Origin: an uncultured Thermomicrobiales bacterium
GTDB taxonomy: Bacteria; Chloroflexota; Chloroflexia; Thermomicrobiales; UBA6265
Length of the DNA: 22,288 nucleotides
Direction of reading: 5' to 3'
Assembly (NCBI GenBank): GCA_902806365.1
Contig: CADCWJ010000234.1
Span: 1 to 22,288 of the forward strand
Part shown: positions 1-8,358 of the stretch, piece after piece
How positions within the stretch are numbered: the stretch's first letter is position 1
Layout of the letters: each line of letters begins with the position of its first letter
The notes under the pieces: generated by a model
What the model was told of the DNA's origin: nothing
Seen by the model: only the letters and a program-made list of their open reading frames with translations
Database searches by the model: none
Translations under genes and position numbers: made by a program

Positions 1-2
1 TC

Positions 3-485
3 ACGTACTGGCTCGCGCGGGATCTGGGTCGGGCGGCGGCGCACTTCCTGGTCAGGGGGATTCCCACATTCGCGATCGGCACCCTCCTGTTCGATGTGCT
101 CGCTCCCCGATCGGTCCTCCATGGGATCGCCTTCATGGCGTCGATTCCGCTGGCCGTGATCGTGAGCTTCGTCTTTCGCTTCTGTCTGAACCTCGCTGGC
201 TTCTGGGTACTCGACCACCGGGGCATCAACTATCTCTCGATGGCAGTGATCAACCTGCTCTCAGGATTCCTGATCCCGCTCGCGTTCTTCCCGACGCCGC
301 TCCGGCTCGTGGCGGAGGCACTGCCGTTCCGGGCGATCATCATGGTCCCGAACGAGATCTACCTCGGCCGGATTCATCCGGGGCTTGGGCTCCTGTTCCA
401 GTGCTTCTGGATCATCGCGATGACCGCGGGAGCGCGTTGGCTCCTTGCCCGGGGCACGCGAAAGGTCGTCGTGCACGGTGGATAG
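3..485 (+). CDS. ABC-2 family transporter permease, C-terminal part (5' end outside window)
   Basis: This is the C-terminal 160 residues of an integral membrane permease; the frame is open to the left edge, so the true start lies outside the window. Four hydrophobic stretches are visible: residues about 16-34, 40-65, 77-96 and 124-146 of the visible part. A short basic tail follows. The pattern and the following gene match the ABC2_membrane_6 (DUF990) permeases, which usually occur as two different permeases plus one ATPase and form a putative exporter of unknown substrate. The next permease starts within the last 8 bases of this gene (GTG at 478), so the two are probably translationally coupled. 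The assignment rests on the hydrophobic pattern and on context; no catalytic motif exists to check. Confidence 0.8.
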   Translation, partial: TYWLARDLGRAAAHFLVRGIPTFAIGTLLFDVLAPRSVLHGIAFMASIPLAVIVSFVFRFCLNLAGFWVLDHRGINYLSMAVINLLSGFLIPLAFFPTPLRLVAEALPFRAIIMVPNEIYLGRIHPGLGLLFQCFWIIAMTAGARWLLARGTRKVVVHGG

Positions 486-1299
486 CGTCAGCGCAATCAG
501 AGGAGATCTGGCGATCGCCGGGCGCATCGCGGCGCTGCGGGTTCGCGGGCAGATGCAGTACCGCGCGTCGTTCCTGATGGGCATTGGCGGCAACTTCATC
601 ATCAACTTCGCCGAGATTCTGGTGCTCTGGGTACTCTTTCAGCGCTTCTCGAACCTTGGTGGGTGGACGTTGTCGGAGGTGCTCTTCCTGCACGGGCTGA
701 GCATGGTGATGTTCAGCATCGGTGACATCTTCGCCGAGGGGATCGGGTCGGTTCCGGGAATGATCCGGGAAGGCACCTTCGACCGCATCCTGGTCCGACC
801 GATGTCCGCGTATGTCCAGGCACTGGTCAACGAGGTCTCGCTTCGCCATCTCGGACTGCTGGCCCAGGGACTGCTGGTCTTCGGGGTCGCGGTCCGGCTC
901 GTCGATGTGGAGTGGACCGCGCTCAAGGTGATCTACCTGAGCGTGGTCATCGCCAGCGGCGCGTTCCTGTTTCTCGCGCTCTTCACAGTCGAGGCGATCG
1001 TCAGTTTCTGGACCGTCAATTCGATCGAGGCAGTCAACGCCTTCACCTACGGCGGGTCGGATCTGGGGCAGTATCCGTTGCACATCTTCGACCGGCTGCT
1101 GCGCAACCTCTTCCTGTGGTTCATCCCGATCGGGTTCCTGACCTACTATCCCGCCCTTTACATCCTCGACAAGCCGGATCCGCTCGGCCTGCCGAGGATC
1201 GCGTCATTCGTCGCTCCGTTCGCGTCGCTGGCATTCTGCGGAGCGGTTGCCTGGGGCTGGCGGCTGGCGCTCCGGCACTACCGCTCGGCGGGGAGTTGA
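478..1299 (+). CDS. ABC-2 family transporter permease, second subunit
   Basis: Membrane permease of 273 residues that should form the heteromeric channel with the upstream permease, powered by the ATPase downstream. About six hydrophobic segments are visible, including a helix around FLMGIGGNFIINFAEILVLW, the stretch AALKVIYLSVVIASGAFLFLALF-like region in the middle, and a helix near the C-terminus. The segment between them, with SIGDIFAEGIGSVPGMIREG, is typical of ABC2_membrane_6 proteins (loop with a conserved G-x-RE-G-x-FD). I chose GTG at 478, which overlaps the stop of the preceding gene by 8 bases; a TTG at 445 would extend it by 11 residues and ATG at 553 would cut into the first conserved segment. 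The transported substrate cannot be read from the sequence. Confidence 0.85.
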   Translation: MDSVSAIRGDLAIAGRIAALRVRGQMQYRASFLMGIGGNFIINFAEILVLWVLFQRFSNLGGWTLSEVLFLHGLSMVMFSIGDIFAEGIGSVPGMIREGTFDRILVRPMSAYVQALVNEVSLRHLGLLAQGLLVFGVAVRLVDVEWTALKVIYLSVVIASGAFLFLALFTVEAIVSFWTVNSIEAVNAFTYGGSDLGQYPLHIFDRLLRNLFLWFIPIGFLTYYPALYILDKPDPLGLPRIASFVAPFASLAFCGAVAWGWRLALRHYRSAGS

Positions 1300-1336
1300 C
1301 AACGTCCGAATCAGGCTCGGTTCTGGAGGCGCATCC

Positions 1337-2371
1337 GTGGGCCAGCAAGTTCAACGAATCGGGAAGACCGGTGGTGATCCGATCATCGAGGCGGATGGCC
1401 TCACCAAGGAGTTCTGGATCCGGGATCAGCCGAAGGGCGCGTTTGGGGCCCTGCGAGGGCTGATGACGCGCGATGGCCAGTCTGTGACCGCGGTTCGCGA
1501 TATCTCGTTCCGGATCGACCGGGGAGAGATCGTCGGCTATATCGGTCCCAACGGCGCGGGTAAATCGACAACGATCAAGATGCTGACGGGCATCCTTGTC
1601 CCATCGGCGGGCTCGGCGACCGTTGCCGGCCACGTCCCCTGGGAGGACCGGCGAGCACTGGCCAGCGAGATCGGTGTCGTTTTCGGGCAGCGGACGCAGC
1701 TCTGGTGGGACCTGCCGCTCTCGGAGTCGCTGGAGCTGCTCCGCTACATGTACCGGGTGCCCGCTGATCGGTTCGCGCGCAACTACGCTGCCGCAATCGA
1801 CCTGCTCGACCTGCATCCGTTCCTCGCCACGCCCGTCCGCCAGCTCTCGCTGGGCCAGCGGATGCGGGGTGACCTTGCCGCCGCGCTGCTCCACGAGCCA
1901 CCCATCCTGTATCTTGACGAGCCAACGATCGGGCTTGACCTCGTCGCCAAGACGCGCATCCGCGATTACCTGACGGAGCTCAACTACCGAACTCATGTCA
2001 CGATCCTGCTCACGACCCATGACCTTGCGGACATCGAGCGACTCTGCCGCCGGATCATCGTGATCGACAAGGGCCGGATCATGTACGACGGCGAGCTGGC
2101 GGCTTTGCGGCAGCGCTATGGCACCGCGAGCAAACTGATCGTGGACTTCGACGACGTGCCCGAACGCCTCTCGGACGCCACGCTCGAGCCCGGAATTGCC
2201 ATCGTCGACCGGGAGGGACCGCGCGTCCGGTTCAGCTTCAACAGGGATGCCCTCAGTGCAACCAGGGTGCTTCAATCCGTGAGCTCAATCGGATCGGTCA
2301 GGGACATGGCGATCGAGGAGCCCGCGATCGAGGATGTGATCGGCAATCTCTATCGAGCGTCCCCACCGTGA
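1337..2371 (+). CDS. ABC transporter ATP-binding protein (ABC-2 type exporter)
   Basis: Cytoplasmic ATPase of 344 residues that powers the two upstream permeases. All nucleotide-binding motifs are intact: Walker A GPNGAGKS at residues 70-77, Q-loop Gln118, signature LSLGQ at 170-174, Walker B ILYLDEPT at 190-197 and H-loop His228 in TTHDLADIE. A region of about 100 residues after the ATPase core is less conserved and is typical of the drug/polysaccharide-type DrrA/CcmA-like ABC-2 ATPases. Start: the frame is open further upstream, but GTG at 1337 is preceded by GGAGG at 1325-1329 with a 7-base spacer, which is the best supported start. It begins 37 bases after the second permease ends. An efflux or export role is inferred; the substrate is unknown. 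Confidence 0.92.
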   Translation: MGQQVQRIGKTGGDPIIEADGLTKEFWIRDQPKGAFGALRGLMTRDGQSVTAVRDISFRIDRGEIVGYIGPNGAGKSTTIKMLTGILVPSAGSATVAGHVPWEDRRALASEIGVVFGQRTQLWWDLPLSESLELLRYMYRVPADRFARNYAAAIDLLDLHPFLATPVRQLSLGQRMRGDLAAALLHEPPILYLDEPTIGLDLVAKTRIRDYLTELNYRTHVTILLTTHDLADIERLCRRIIVIDKGRIMYDGELAALRQRYGTASKLIVDFDDVPERLSDATLEPGIAIVDREGPRVRFSFNRDALSATRVLQSVSSIGSVRDMAIEEPAIEDVIGNLYRASPP

Positions 2372-2393
2372 CCCCTCGCGATCGTCGGGCGCG

Positions 2394-2399
2394 GTACCA
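2394..2399 (+). promoter_or_regulatory. possible -10 box for the zinc-ribbon gene
   Basis: TACCAT lies about 70 bases before the zinc-ribbon start. The same hexamer occurs in the -10 position before pgi and nadA in this window. No convincing -35 box is found at 17 bases, so the call is weak. Confidence 0.3.
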
Positions 2400-2467
2400 T
2401 GACCGGGATTCGCATGCGGTCGCCGAGGCAACATCGCACGTTTTCTAGCACGAAAGGCAATCGGTTC

Positions 2468-2854
2468 ATGACGACCAGCATGGAGAACATTTGCACGTCG
2501 TGCGGGAGCCAATTCGTCGTTCCCGCTGCCGAGGCGAAATTCCGGATCGACCGGGGGCTCGAGACGCCAGCACAGTGCCCAGCTTGCCGGGGGGCGAGCC
2601 GGGCCAGCCGGAACATCGATCTGCTCGCCCTTTACGAGCGTGCCGATTCGCTCTCGCCACAAGACGGACGTTCGACCAACGCGCGCTCCGGCGGAGACGG
2701 CCGATCCCGCGGTCCCCGCCGGGGCGGGGTCACGCAGCAGCGCTACTCCACCGTCTGTGCCGCCTGCGGGAGCGACACGACCGTGCCATTCGTGCCCAGG
2801 GGCGATCGCCCCGTGTATTGCCGGGACTGCTTCAACGCCCGCAAGGGAACCTGA
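2468..2854 (+). CDS. dual zinc-ribbon protein (CxxC-x17-CxxC type)
   Basis: Small cytoplasmic protein of 128 residues with two zinc ribbons joined by a disordered Arg/Gly/Ser-rich linker (residues about 63-92). The N-terminal ribbon uses Cys9, Cys12, Cys37 and Cys40. The C-terminal ribbon uses Cys97, Cys100, Cys118 and Cys121, exactly 17 residues between the pairs, which is the layout of the CxxC-x17-CxxC zinc-ribbon family common in Chloroflexota and candidate phyla. The basic linker suggests nucleic-acid binding, but that is inference; the biochemical role of the family is not known to me. ATG at 2468 is chosen because AAAGG lies 10 bases upstream and the first ribbon starts right after it; an in-frame ATG at 2399 overlaps the putative -10 box. 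Its stop codon abuts that of the convergent aminotransferase gene. Confidence 0.85.
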   Translation: MTTSMENICTSCGSQFVVPAAEAKFRIDRGLETPAQCPACRGASRASRNIDLLALYERADSLSPQDGRSTNARSGGDGRSRGPRRGGVTQQRYSTVCAACGSDTTVPFVPRGDRPVYCRDCFNARKGT

Positions 2855-4261
2855 TCACGGCTCGATCTCGGCGGCGTGCTCGCCCTCGGCGATTGTGAGG
2901 GCCTCGTCGGCGATCGTCACCATCCGGTCGATCTCATCCTTCGTGACCACGAGTGGCGGCGCGAAGTGCATGACTTCCCACGTCCTGGTGATGAAGCCGC
3001 GCTCCATGAGAAGCTCGCCGGTCCGCTTCGCGAAGGGCGATTCCTTTCCCCACTTCGTCTTGTTCTCCTTGCTCTTCACGAGTTCGATCGCGCAGAGCAG
3101 CCCGGCGCCCCGGACATCCCCGACGGTTGGATGGCTGCGCAGCTCTTCGAGGCGAGACTTCAGGTAAGCGCCCATCTCCGCCGCGCGATCCACCAGCGAT
3201 TCTTGCTGGAATATCTCGAGGTTCTTGATCGCGGCCACGGCGCACACTGGATGCCCGCCAAAGGTAAGCAGGTGGCCCATCGCCACCTTCTCCTGCTCCT
3301 TGAAGGTCTCGAAGACGGCATCCCGCACGATCGCGGCGCCCATCGGCGCGTAACCGGATGTCAGACCCTTGGCGATCGTCATGATGTCGGGCACGATTCC
3401 GAAGTGCTCGCAGGCGAACATCTTGCCGGTCCGGCCAAAACCGTTGATCACCTCATCGGCGATCAGCAGCACCCCGTGGCGATCGCAGATCTCGCGAAGC
3501 ATCCTCCAGTATGTTGCGGACGGGACATGGACACCGGCGGCGCTGGAGATTGGCTCGCCGATCACACAGGCGACCGTCTCCGGCCCCTGGTTCTCGATCT
3601 CCTGTTCGACATACTTCGCCGCCATGATGTCGGCGGCTTCACCCTCGAGCCCGAAGTCGGAGCGGTACTGGTTCGGGTGAGGGACGTGCGAGACACCGTA
3701 CATGAATGGGCCGAAGTACGCCTCGTTTCGCATCGCGGTAAGGCTCATCGCCCCCTGCGTCATCCCGTGATAGGAGCCGCGGCGGGCGATCACCTTGTAG
3801 CGACGCGGGAATCCCCGCATCGCCTGCACCTGCTTGGCGATCTTGATTGCGGTTTCCACGGCTTCGGAGCCGCCCGAGCAGAAGTAGACGCGAGAAAGGT
3901 CGCCGGGCGTGATCTCGCTCAGCGTGTGGGCGAGCCGCACCGTCGGTTCGCTGGTGTAGGCCGCCGCCGAGACATAGGCGAGTTGCTTCGCCTGCTCCCC
4001 CATGACCTCGCCGATCTCGGCCCGGCCATGCCCCGCGTTGACAACCCACAGGCCCGAGATGCCGTCGAGGTACTCGCGCCCGTGGATGTCCCAGAGCCTG
4101 ATCCCCTCGCCCCGGTTGAAAATGCGCATGCCCTCGCGCTCGGCGACATCGGTCCAGGCGGCTGAGTGAACCCAGACATGATCGAGCGCTTCCTGCTGAA
4201 GATTTGCCGGGCTGACAGCATCGGCAATGGTCCTTCCGGACACCGCCTCCTGAATCACCAT
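2855..4261 (-). CDS. class III PLP-dependent aminotransferase (omega-aminotransferase type)
   Basis: Pyridoxal-phosphate enzyme of 468 residues that moves an amino group from an amine or omega-amino acid to a keto acid, probably pyruvate. Motifs in order: the phosphate-binding segment CSGGSEAVETAIK at residues 128-140, YHG at 164-166 (ring-stacking Tyr), the cofactor-pyridine Asp269 in LLIADEV, and the Schiff-base Lys298 in TIAKGLTSGY. Length and order fit the family of beta-alanine/taurine:pyruvate and putrescine-type aminotransferases; the exact substrate cannot be fixed from sequence. Start ATG at 4261 has GGGAG (CTCCC at 4269-4273 on the plus strand) with a 7-base spacer; a longer reading frame to 4330 lacks an RBS. 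It is divergent from pgi across a 208-base gap and is probably transcribed alone. Confidence 0.93.
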   Translation of the reverse strand: MVIQEAVSGRTIADAVSPANLQQEALDHVWVHSAAWTDVAEREGMRIFNRGEGIRLWDIHGREYLDGISGLWVVNAGHGRAEIGEVMGEQAKQLAYVSAAAYTSEPTVRLAHTLSEITPGDLSRVYFCSGGSEAVETAIKIAKQVQAMRGFPRRYKVIARRGSYHGMTQGAMSLTAMRNEAYFGPFMYGVSHVPHPNQYRSDFGLEGEAADIMAAKYVEQEIENQGPETVACVIGEPISSAAGVHVPSATYWRMLREICDRHGVLLIADEVINGFGRTGKMFACEHFGIVPDIMTIAKGLTSGYAPMGAAIVRDAVFETFKEQEKVAMGHLLTFGGHPVCAVAAIKNLEIFQQESLVDRAAEMGAYLKSRLEELRSHPTVGDVRGAGLLCAIELVKSKENKTKWGKESPFAKRTGELLMERGFITRTWEVMHFAPPLVVTKDEIDRMVTIADEALTIAEGEHAAEIEP

Positions 4262-4381
4262 GATTGTTCTCCCGGTTGTATCTTGCCAGTTCCACGACAG
4301 GCGGGGCTGCGCTCGCTCAGGGACGGGCATTCGCTACTGGTGTCGCGGCCCGTCGAATCATCTGGCGTGCCAACCTCAGGG

Positions 4382-4390
4382 TGCTACCAT
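4382..4390 (+). promoter_or_regulatory. extended -10 promoter element for pgi
   Basis: TGCTACCAT has the TGn extension before a TACCAT -10 hexamer at 4385-4390, about 80 bases before the pgi start. The -35 position at 17 bases (CTGGCG, 4362-4367) is poor, as expected for extended -10 promoters. It lies in the 208-base gap (4262-4469) between the divergent aminotransferase and pgi genes; I see nothing else definite in that gap. Confidence 0.4.
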
Positions 4391-4469
4391 CCTCGAAAAG
4401 GAATCGGCATCGATATGGTACTTCGTCAGCCATGCCGATCAGCGTCGACGAAACGGGAAGGGATGATTC

Positions 4470-5897
4470 ATGGCCAGCGAGAATCGCACGTCGGGATTGG
4501 TCATAGACTATCGCAACGCAACGGCGACCGCCGTCGGGGAAGAGCATGGTGTAAGCGCCACGGATCTGGACGATATCGCGCCGAAAGTGGCGGACGAGCA
4601 CGCCCGGATCGGGCAGGAGCACGATTCGGGGGTCCAGAAATGGCAGGATTTGCCGGACAACACCGAACTCGCCGACGAAATCGTGACCTTCGCCGGGGAC
4701 GTGCGTGACCGCTTTTCCGACTTCATCCTGATCGGGATCGGTGGGTCGTCGCTTGGCGCGATCGCCACGATCGGGGCGCTCGGGCATCCGTTCCGAAACC
4801 TTCTTCCCCCCGACCAGAGGGAGGGTCCTCGGTTCTTCGTGCTGGATAACCCGGACCCCGAGAAGGTCGCGGCCACGCTCGAAACCGTGAACCTGGAATC
4901 GACGCTCGTCAATGTCGTCTCCAAATCGGGCCAGACCGCCGAGACCGCCGCCAACTTCCTCGTTGTCCGCGATGCGCTGCACCGGGCCGTCGGACCGGAC
5001 AAAGCGCGGGACCAGATCGTCGCGACGACCGACCCGGCGGAAGGGCTCCTCCGCCAACTCTCGGACCAGGAGGGCTATCGCACCTTCCCGGTGCCGCCCG
5101 GCGTTGACGGCCGCCAAACGGTGCTCAGCGCGGTCGGGCTCCTGCCTGCCGCCATCGCCGGCGTCGATGTCCACGGGATGCTGGCGGGCGCCGCGGCGAT
5201 GCGCGAGCGCGCCACGTCGAGTGACGTGCGCGAGAACCCCGCCTATCTCCTAGCGGCACTCTCTGTCCTCGCCGACACGAAGCACCACAAGCCGATGCTG
5301 GTGACGATGCCCTACGCGGACGCCCTGTACGGCATCGCCGACTGGTTCCGGCAACTCTGGGCCGAGAGCCTCGGCAAGAAGCTGTCGGTCAACGGGTCGG
5401 TCGTCAATGCTGGACAGACGCCAATCAAGGCGCTCGGCGCGATCGATCAGCATTCCCAGATCCAGCTCTACACCGAGGGTCCAAACGACAAGCTGATCCA
5501 GCTCATTGCGGTCGGTGGGTATCGGGACACCGTGGCGATTCCCGACCCACCGGGATCGATGCCCGAACTCGGATACTTCACCGGCGGCGAGCTGGGCCAG
5601 CTTCTGGACCGGGAGCGGCTGGCAACCAGTTGGGCATTGACCGGAGCGCAACGCCCGAATCTGACCATCACCACGCCATCGATCGACGCCTTTGCGCTAG
5701 GGGAGTTCTTCTACCTGCTGCAACTCCAGACCGTGATGGCGGGGGCGCTCTACGATGTCAACCCGTTCGGTCAGCCGGGCGTCGAAGCGGGCAAGAACGC
5801 CACGTACGCATTGATGGGGCGCTCCGGCTACGAGGCGCTAAAGGCGGAGCTGCTCACGGAACCGGAGAACGCCAGGGCCTACATCAACGACGCCTGA
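4470..5897 (+). CDS. pgi: glucose-6-phosphate isomerase
   Basis: Cytoplasmic enzyme of glycolysis and gluconeogenesis that interconverts glucose 6-phosphate and fructose 6-phosphate. The 475-residue protein has the two SIS-fold sugar-phosphate domains. Visible motifs: GIGGSSLGA at 89-97, the phosphate-binding loop SKSGQTAET at 151-159, the catalytic Glu299 in LWAESLGK, His328 in DQHSQ, and the C-terminal QPGVEAGK with Lys442. The Glu/His/Lys set is that of the bacterial (Bacillus-type) enzymes, which are about 450 residues long; here the N-terminus is slightly extended. ATG at 4470 follows a purine-rich GGGAAGGGA at 4455-4463, leaving a spacer of about 6 bases. It is preceded by an extended -10 element and followed by a 119-base gap, so it may be monocistronic. 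Confidence 0.95.
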   Translation: MASENRTSGLVIDYRNATATAVGEEHGVSATDLDDIAPKVADEHARIGQEHDSGVQKWQDLPDNTELADEIVTFAGDVRDRFSDFILIGIGGSSLGAIATIGALGHPFRNLLPPDQREGPRFFVLDNPDPEKVAATLETVNLESTLVNVVSKSGQTAETAANFLVVRDALHRAVGPDKARDQIVATTDPAEGLLRQLSDQEGYRTFPVPPGVDGRQTVLSAVGLLPAAIAGVDVHGMLAGAAAMRERATSSDVRENPAYLLAALSVLADTKHHKPMLVTMPYADALYGIADWFRQLWAESLGKKLSVNGSVVNAGQTPIKALGAIDQHSQIQLYTEGPNDKLIQLIAVGGYRDTVAIPDPPGSMPELGYFTGGELGQLLDRERLATSWALTGAQRPNLTITTPSIDAFALGEFFYLLQLQTVMAGALYDVNPFGQPGVEAGKNATYALMGRSGYEALKAELLTEPENARAYINDA

Positions 5898-5951
5898 GGG
5901 ACCGTTCAGGATGACTCCTGGCCGGACCGGATGCGAGGGCGCGGCACCGGG

Positions 5952-5957
5952 TAGAAT
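5952..5957 (+). promoter_or_regulatory. possible -10 box for the AI-2E/stress-protein pair
   Basis: TAGAAT (5 of 6 matches to TATAAT) lies 60 bases before the AI-2E start, within the 119-base gap after pgi. The -35 region at 17 bases (GGATGC) does not match, so support comes only from position and the -10 sequence. Confidence 0.35.
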
Positions 5958-6016
5958 GATCGCGATCACCGCAGACCGCGCCGGGTTCAGACACTCGCGA
6001 TCATCCAGGATCATCA

Positions 6017-7246
6017 ATGGCATCAGGCATATCCCTCACCCGAGTGATCATGAACACGGCCGTGGTACTTGCCGTGATTGGCCTCGCCTGGGTGCTGATC
6101 CAGATCCGGTCGATCGTGTTCCTGCTGTTGCTCGGAATCGTCTTCGCGGCCGCGATCGAGCCGCTGGTGTACCGTTTGCGCCGTGCCGGGTTGCGACGGG
6201 GTCAGGCAATCATCGTCGTCTATATTTGCCTGCTGGCAGTCGCGGGAATCGGGTTGAATCTGCTGATCCCCGCGCTCGTCGGGCAGATTGCGGCACTGGA
6301 CAATGCCATCCCCGATATTTTCGAGGAACTCCGGCAGCAGGCGCTCGCGAGTGGCAACCGGTTCCTGCGCCAGACTGGATACCAAACCCTCCTCCGCATC
6401 GAGACGACGTATCTGCGGGTTCGCAACGGCCCCGAAATCGGCCAGGATCAGGCGCTGGGAGCGGCGTCCTCCGTTCTTGGCATCATCGTCACGGCCGTCT
6501 CGTTGATGATCGTCGCGTTCTACTGGATGACCGAAAAGGCCACGATCAAGCGGGTCGTGCTTGAGTTGATCCCGTTCCCGAAGCGTGCCCGCGCCCACGC
6601 AATCTGGGACGAGATCGAATACCGGATCGGCGGGTGGACGCGCGGACAACTCCTGCTCATGGTGATGATCGGTCTCTGCTCCGGAGCCGCCTACTACATC
6701 ATCGACCTCCGATACTGGCTGGCGTTGGCGATCTGGGCCGGGCTCACCGAAGCGGTGCCCTTCATCGGTCCGTTCATCGGGGGCGGGACCGCGGCGCTGA
6801 TAGCGCTCGCGGATTCACCGGAAAAAGCGCTGCAGGTGGTGATCTTCGCGACCGTGCTGCAGCAGCTGGAAGGCGCCGTACTCGTCCCCCGCGTGATGCG
6901 TGACGCCGTCGGGATGAGCCCGCTGACTGTCATCCTGGCCGTCCTCGTCGGGGGAACACTCGCCGGTGTCCCGGGGTCGCTGCTGGCGATCCCGGTCGGC
7001 GCGGCGGTTCAGGTCCTTGTCAGCAATCTCCTCCGCCACCAGGATGACCAGATCGCTTCCGAGCTCCGGACAATGGACATAGCACCTCTCTCGGCCGCCC
7101 AGCTTGGATCCCCCTTTGTTCCTCCCGAGGCGACCCAGGCCCCGCATCGCTCGCTAAAGGATGCACCGTCCGATGGCACCACTGCCGGGCGGCTTCCCTC
7201 CAGGGAACCAGACATTCTGGGCAGCGCGCCCCTCCCGCGGGAGTAA
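6017..7246 (+). CDS. AI-2E family transporter (PF01594-type membrane protein)
   Basis: Polytopic inner-membrane protein of 409 residues. The hydrophobic layout fits the AI-2E family (YdiK/PerM/TqsA-like): paired helices at about residues 12-30 and 32-50, one at 63-88, one around 157-178, then a cluster of helices between about 213 and 340 containing the conserved AVPFIGPFIGG stretch at about 249-259 and PVGAAVQVLV near the end of the membrane domain. A soluble C-terminal tail of about 65 residues, rich in Pro/Ser/Ala, is not typical of the core family. Members export autoinducer-2, act as Na+/H+ antiporters or have unknown substrates, so the function is left open. ATG at 6017 has AGGA at 6007-6010 with a 6-base spacer. 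The next gene starts 2 bases after its stop, so the two are almost certainly coupled. Confidence 0.9.
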   Translation: MASGISLTRVIMNTAVVLAVIGLAWVLIQIRSIVFLLLLGIVFAAAIEPLVYRLRRAGLRRGQAIIVVYICLLAVAGIGLNLLIPALVGQIAALDNAIPDIFEELRQQALASGNRFLRQTGYQTLLRIETTYLRVRNGPEIGQDQALGAASSVLGIIVTAVSLMIVAFYWMTEKATIKRVVLELIPFPKRARAHAIWDEIEYRIGGWTRGQLLLMVMIGLCSGAAYYIIDLRYWLALAIWAGLTEAVPFIGPFIGGGTAALIALADSPEKALQVVIFATVLQQLEGAVLVPRVMRDAVGMSPLTVILAVLVGGTLAGVPGSLLAIPVGAAVQVLVSNLLRHQDDQIASELRTMDIAPLSAAQLGSPFVPPEATQAPHRSLKDAPSDGTTAGRLPSREPDILGSAPLPRE

Positions 7247-7248
7247 CC

Positions 7249-8358
7249 ATGTTACAGGCTCGGTCCGGTTTTCCAGGTGACGCGGCGCATCGCCCGGATG
7301 ATGAAGACGATGAAGTCCTGCGTACGGTGATCGCGCTGTTCGACGACATCCTCGATGCCGAGCACGCGCTTTCGGTGCTGCGCAAGAGCGATCAGCCGTC
7401 CGAGCACATCTCGGTGATCCTGCGCGAACGCGTGATCACCACAAGGGAGGGGTTACCCCGGCAGACGGTCCTTTCGCGCGTTATTGCCTCATCGGCGCTG
7501 GATGCGGTCGGTGGCTGGCTGCAGGGTCTTGCGTCACTGATTCTGCCAGACCGGGCCAGCTACCTGGTGGCGGGCCCGATCGGCGCGGTGCTGGCGACGA
7601 TCCGGGATGCACGACCGGTCGGACCCCGCGCGGAAAGCGACGCCACCCGGTCCGCTAATTCGAGCCATCAACTGGCGCGGGCCTTCACCTCGTTCGGGTT
7701 CAGCCGGGACGAGGCAATGTATCTGGAACAACGGGTCGTCGCCGGCTCGCCGCTGATCGCGATCACCTCATCGGAAGCGGACAACCTGAGAAACGCCCAT
7801 CAGGCATTCTCCAAGCACACCGCCGTGCATCTTGGTCTGGCCCGAACCGAACGGTCGATCAACCGTACCGCCGCCCGCCTTCTGGTGACCGGGCCGCACG
7901 CCGGCGGGACAGTCGTCATCGCCGATGCGATCGCGCCGCTCAAGCGGGCCACCGACGGCGAGGTCGACGAGCAGCCGTACGCGGACCTGATCGGGCGGGA
8001 CGTGGTCACCGTGACCGGGGAAATGATCGGGACAGTGTCTGACGTGCTGTACGAGACGCGCCTGGGCGATGAGAGCGACACACCGAATGGCATCGAGCTG
8101 CAGCGGGCCGAGACCGTCCCGAGGTATTTCGTCGTGCAGTTTGGCGGGGTCCTTCGGGTGGGGCGGCAGCGGGTCGCCCTGCCGACCCCAGTCGTCGTCA
8201 AAACCAACTGGGAGCTGATCATCGTCAGCGCCACCCGGGAGGAGGTGCAATCGGCCCCCCGGTACGATGACCTTTCGCCGCTCAGCCGACAGGATGAAGT
8301 GACGATCTGCACCCACTACGGAGTGCCGTTGTACTGGCAGCGCGAGCCTGCTGTCTAG
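7249..8358 (+). CDS. stress-protein (YflT-like) domain protein with C-terminal PRC-barrel-like domain
   Basis: Predicted soluble protein of 369 residues. Residues about 24-60 (start of the first domain, with LFDDILDAEHALSVLRKS) resemble the general-stress/YflT-like fold in which a short beta strand is followed by the D-x-x-D/A-A helix. Residues about 142-175 repeat the theme (LARAFTSFGFSRDEAMYLE followed by SPLIAITSSEAD), typical of the second half of such proteins. Residues about 245-325 (DLIGRDVVTVTGEMIGTVSD and later YFVVQFGG..RQRVALP) have the beta-rich pattern of a PRC-barrel, a domain found in ribosome-maturation, photosynthetic and stress proteins. ATG at 7249 has GGGAG just upstream, inside the end of the AI-2E gene, and lies 2 bases after that stop. 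It overlaps the convergent peroxiredoxin gene by 4 bases. Biochemical function unknown. Confidence 0.75.
   Translation: MLQARSGFPGDAAHRPDDEDDEVLRTVIALFDDILDAEHALSVLRKSDQPSEHISVILRERVITTREGLPRQTVLSRVIASSALDAVGGWLQGLASLILPDRASYLVAGPIGAVLATIRDARPVGPRAESDATRSANSSHQLARAFTSFGFSRDEAMYLEQRVVAGSPLIAITSSEADNLRNAHQAFSKHTAVHLGLARTERSINRTAARLLVTGPHAGGTVVIADAIAPLKRATDGEVDEQPYADLIGRDVVTVTGEMIGTVSDVLYETRLGDESDTPNGIELQRAETVPRYFVVQFGGVLRVGRQRVALPTPVVVKTNWELIIVSATREEVQSAPRYDDLSPLSRQDEVTICTHYGVPLYWQREPAV

Noticed and set aside
1121..2275. Minus-strand open frame opposite the ABC ATPase
   Set aside because: The plus-strand frame has complete Walker, signature and H-loop motifs; the antisense product has none.
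2876..4165. Long open frame antisense to the aminotransferase
   Set aside because: No recognisable domain and composition rich in His/Arg/Asp; a shadow of a well-supported gene in GC-rich DNA.
5907..5920. CAGGA/TCCTG inverted repeat after pgi as a terminator
   Set aside because: The stem is only 5 bases with a 4-base loop and no T-run follows.
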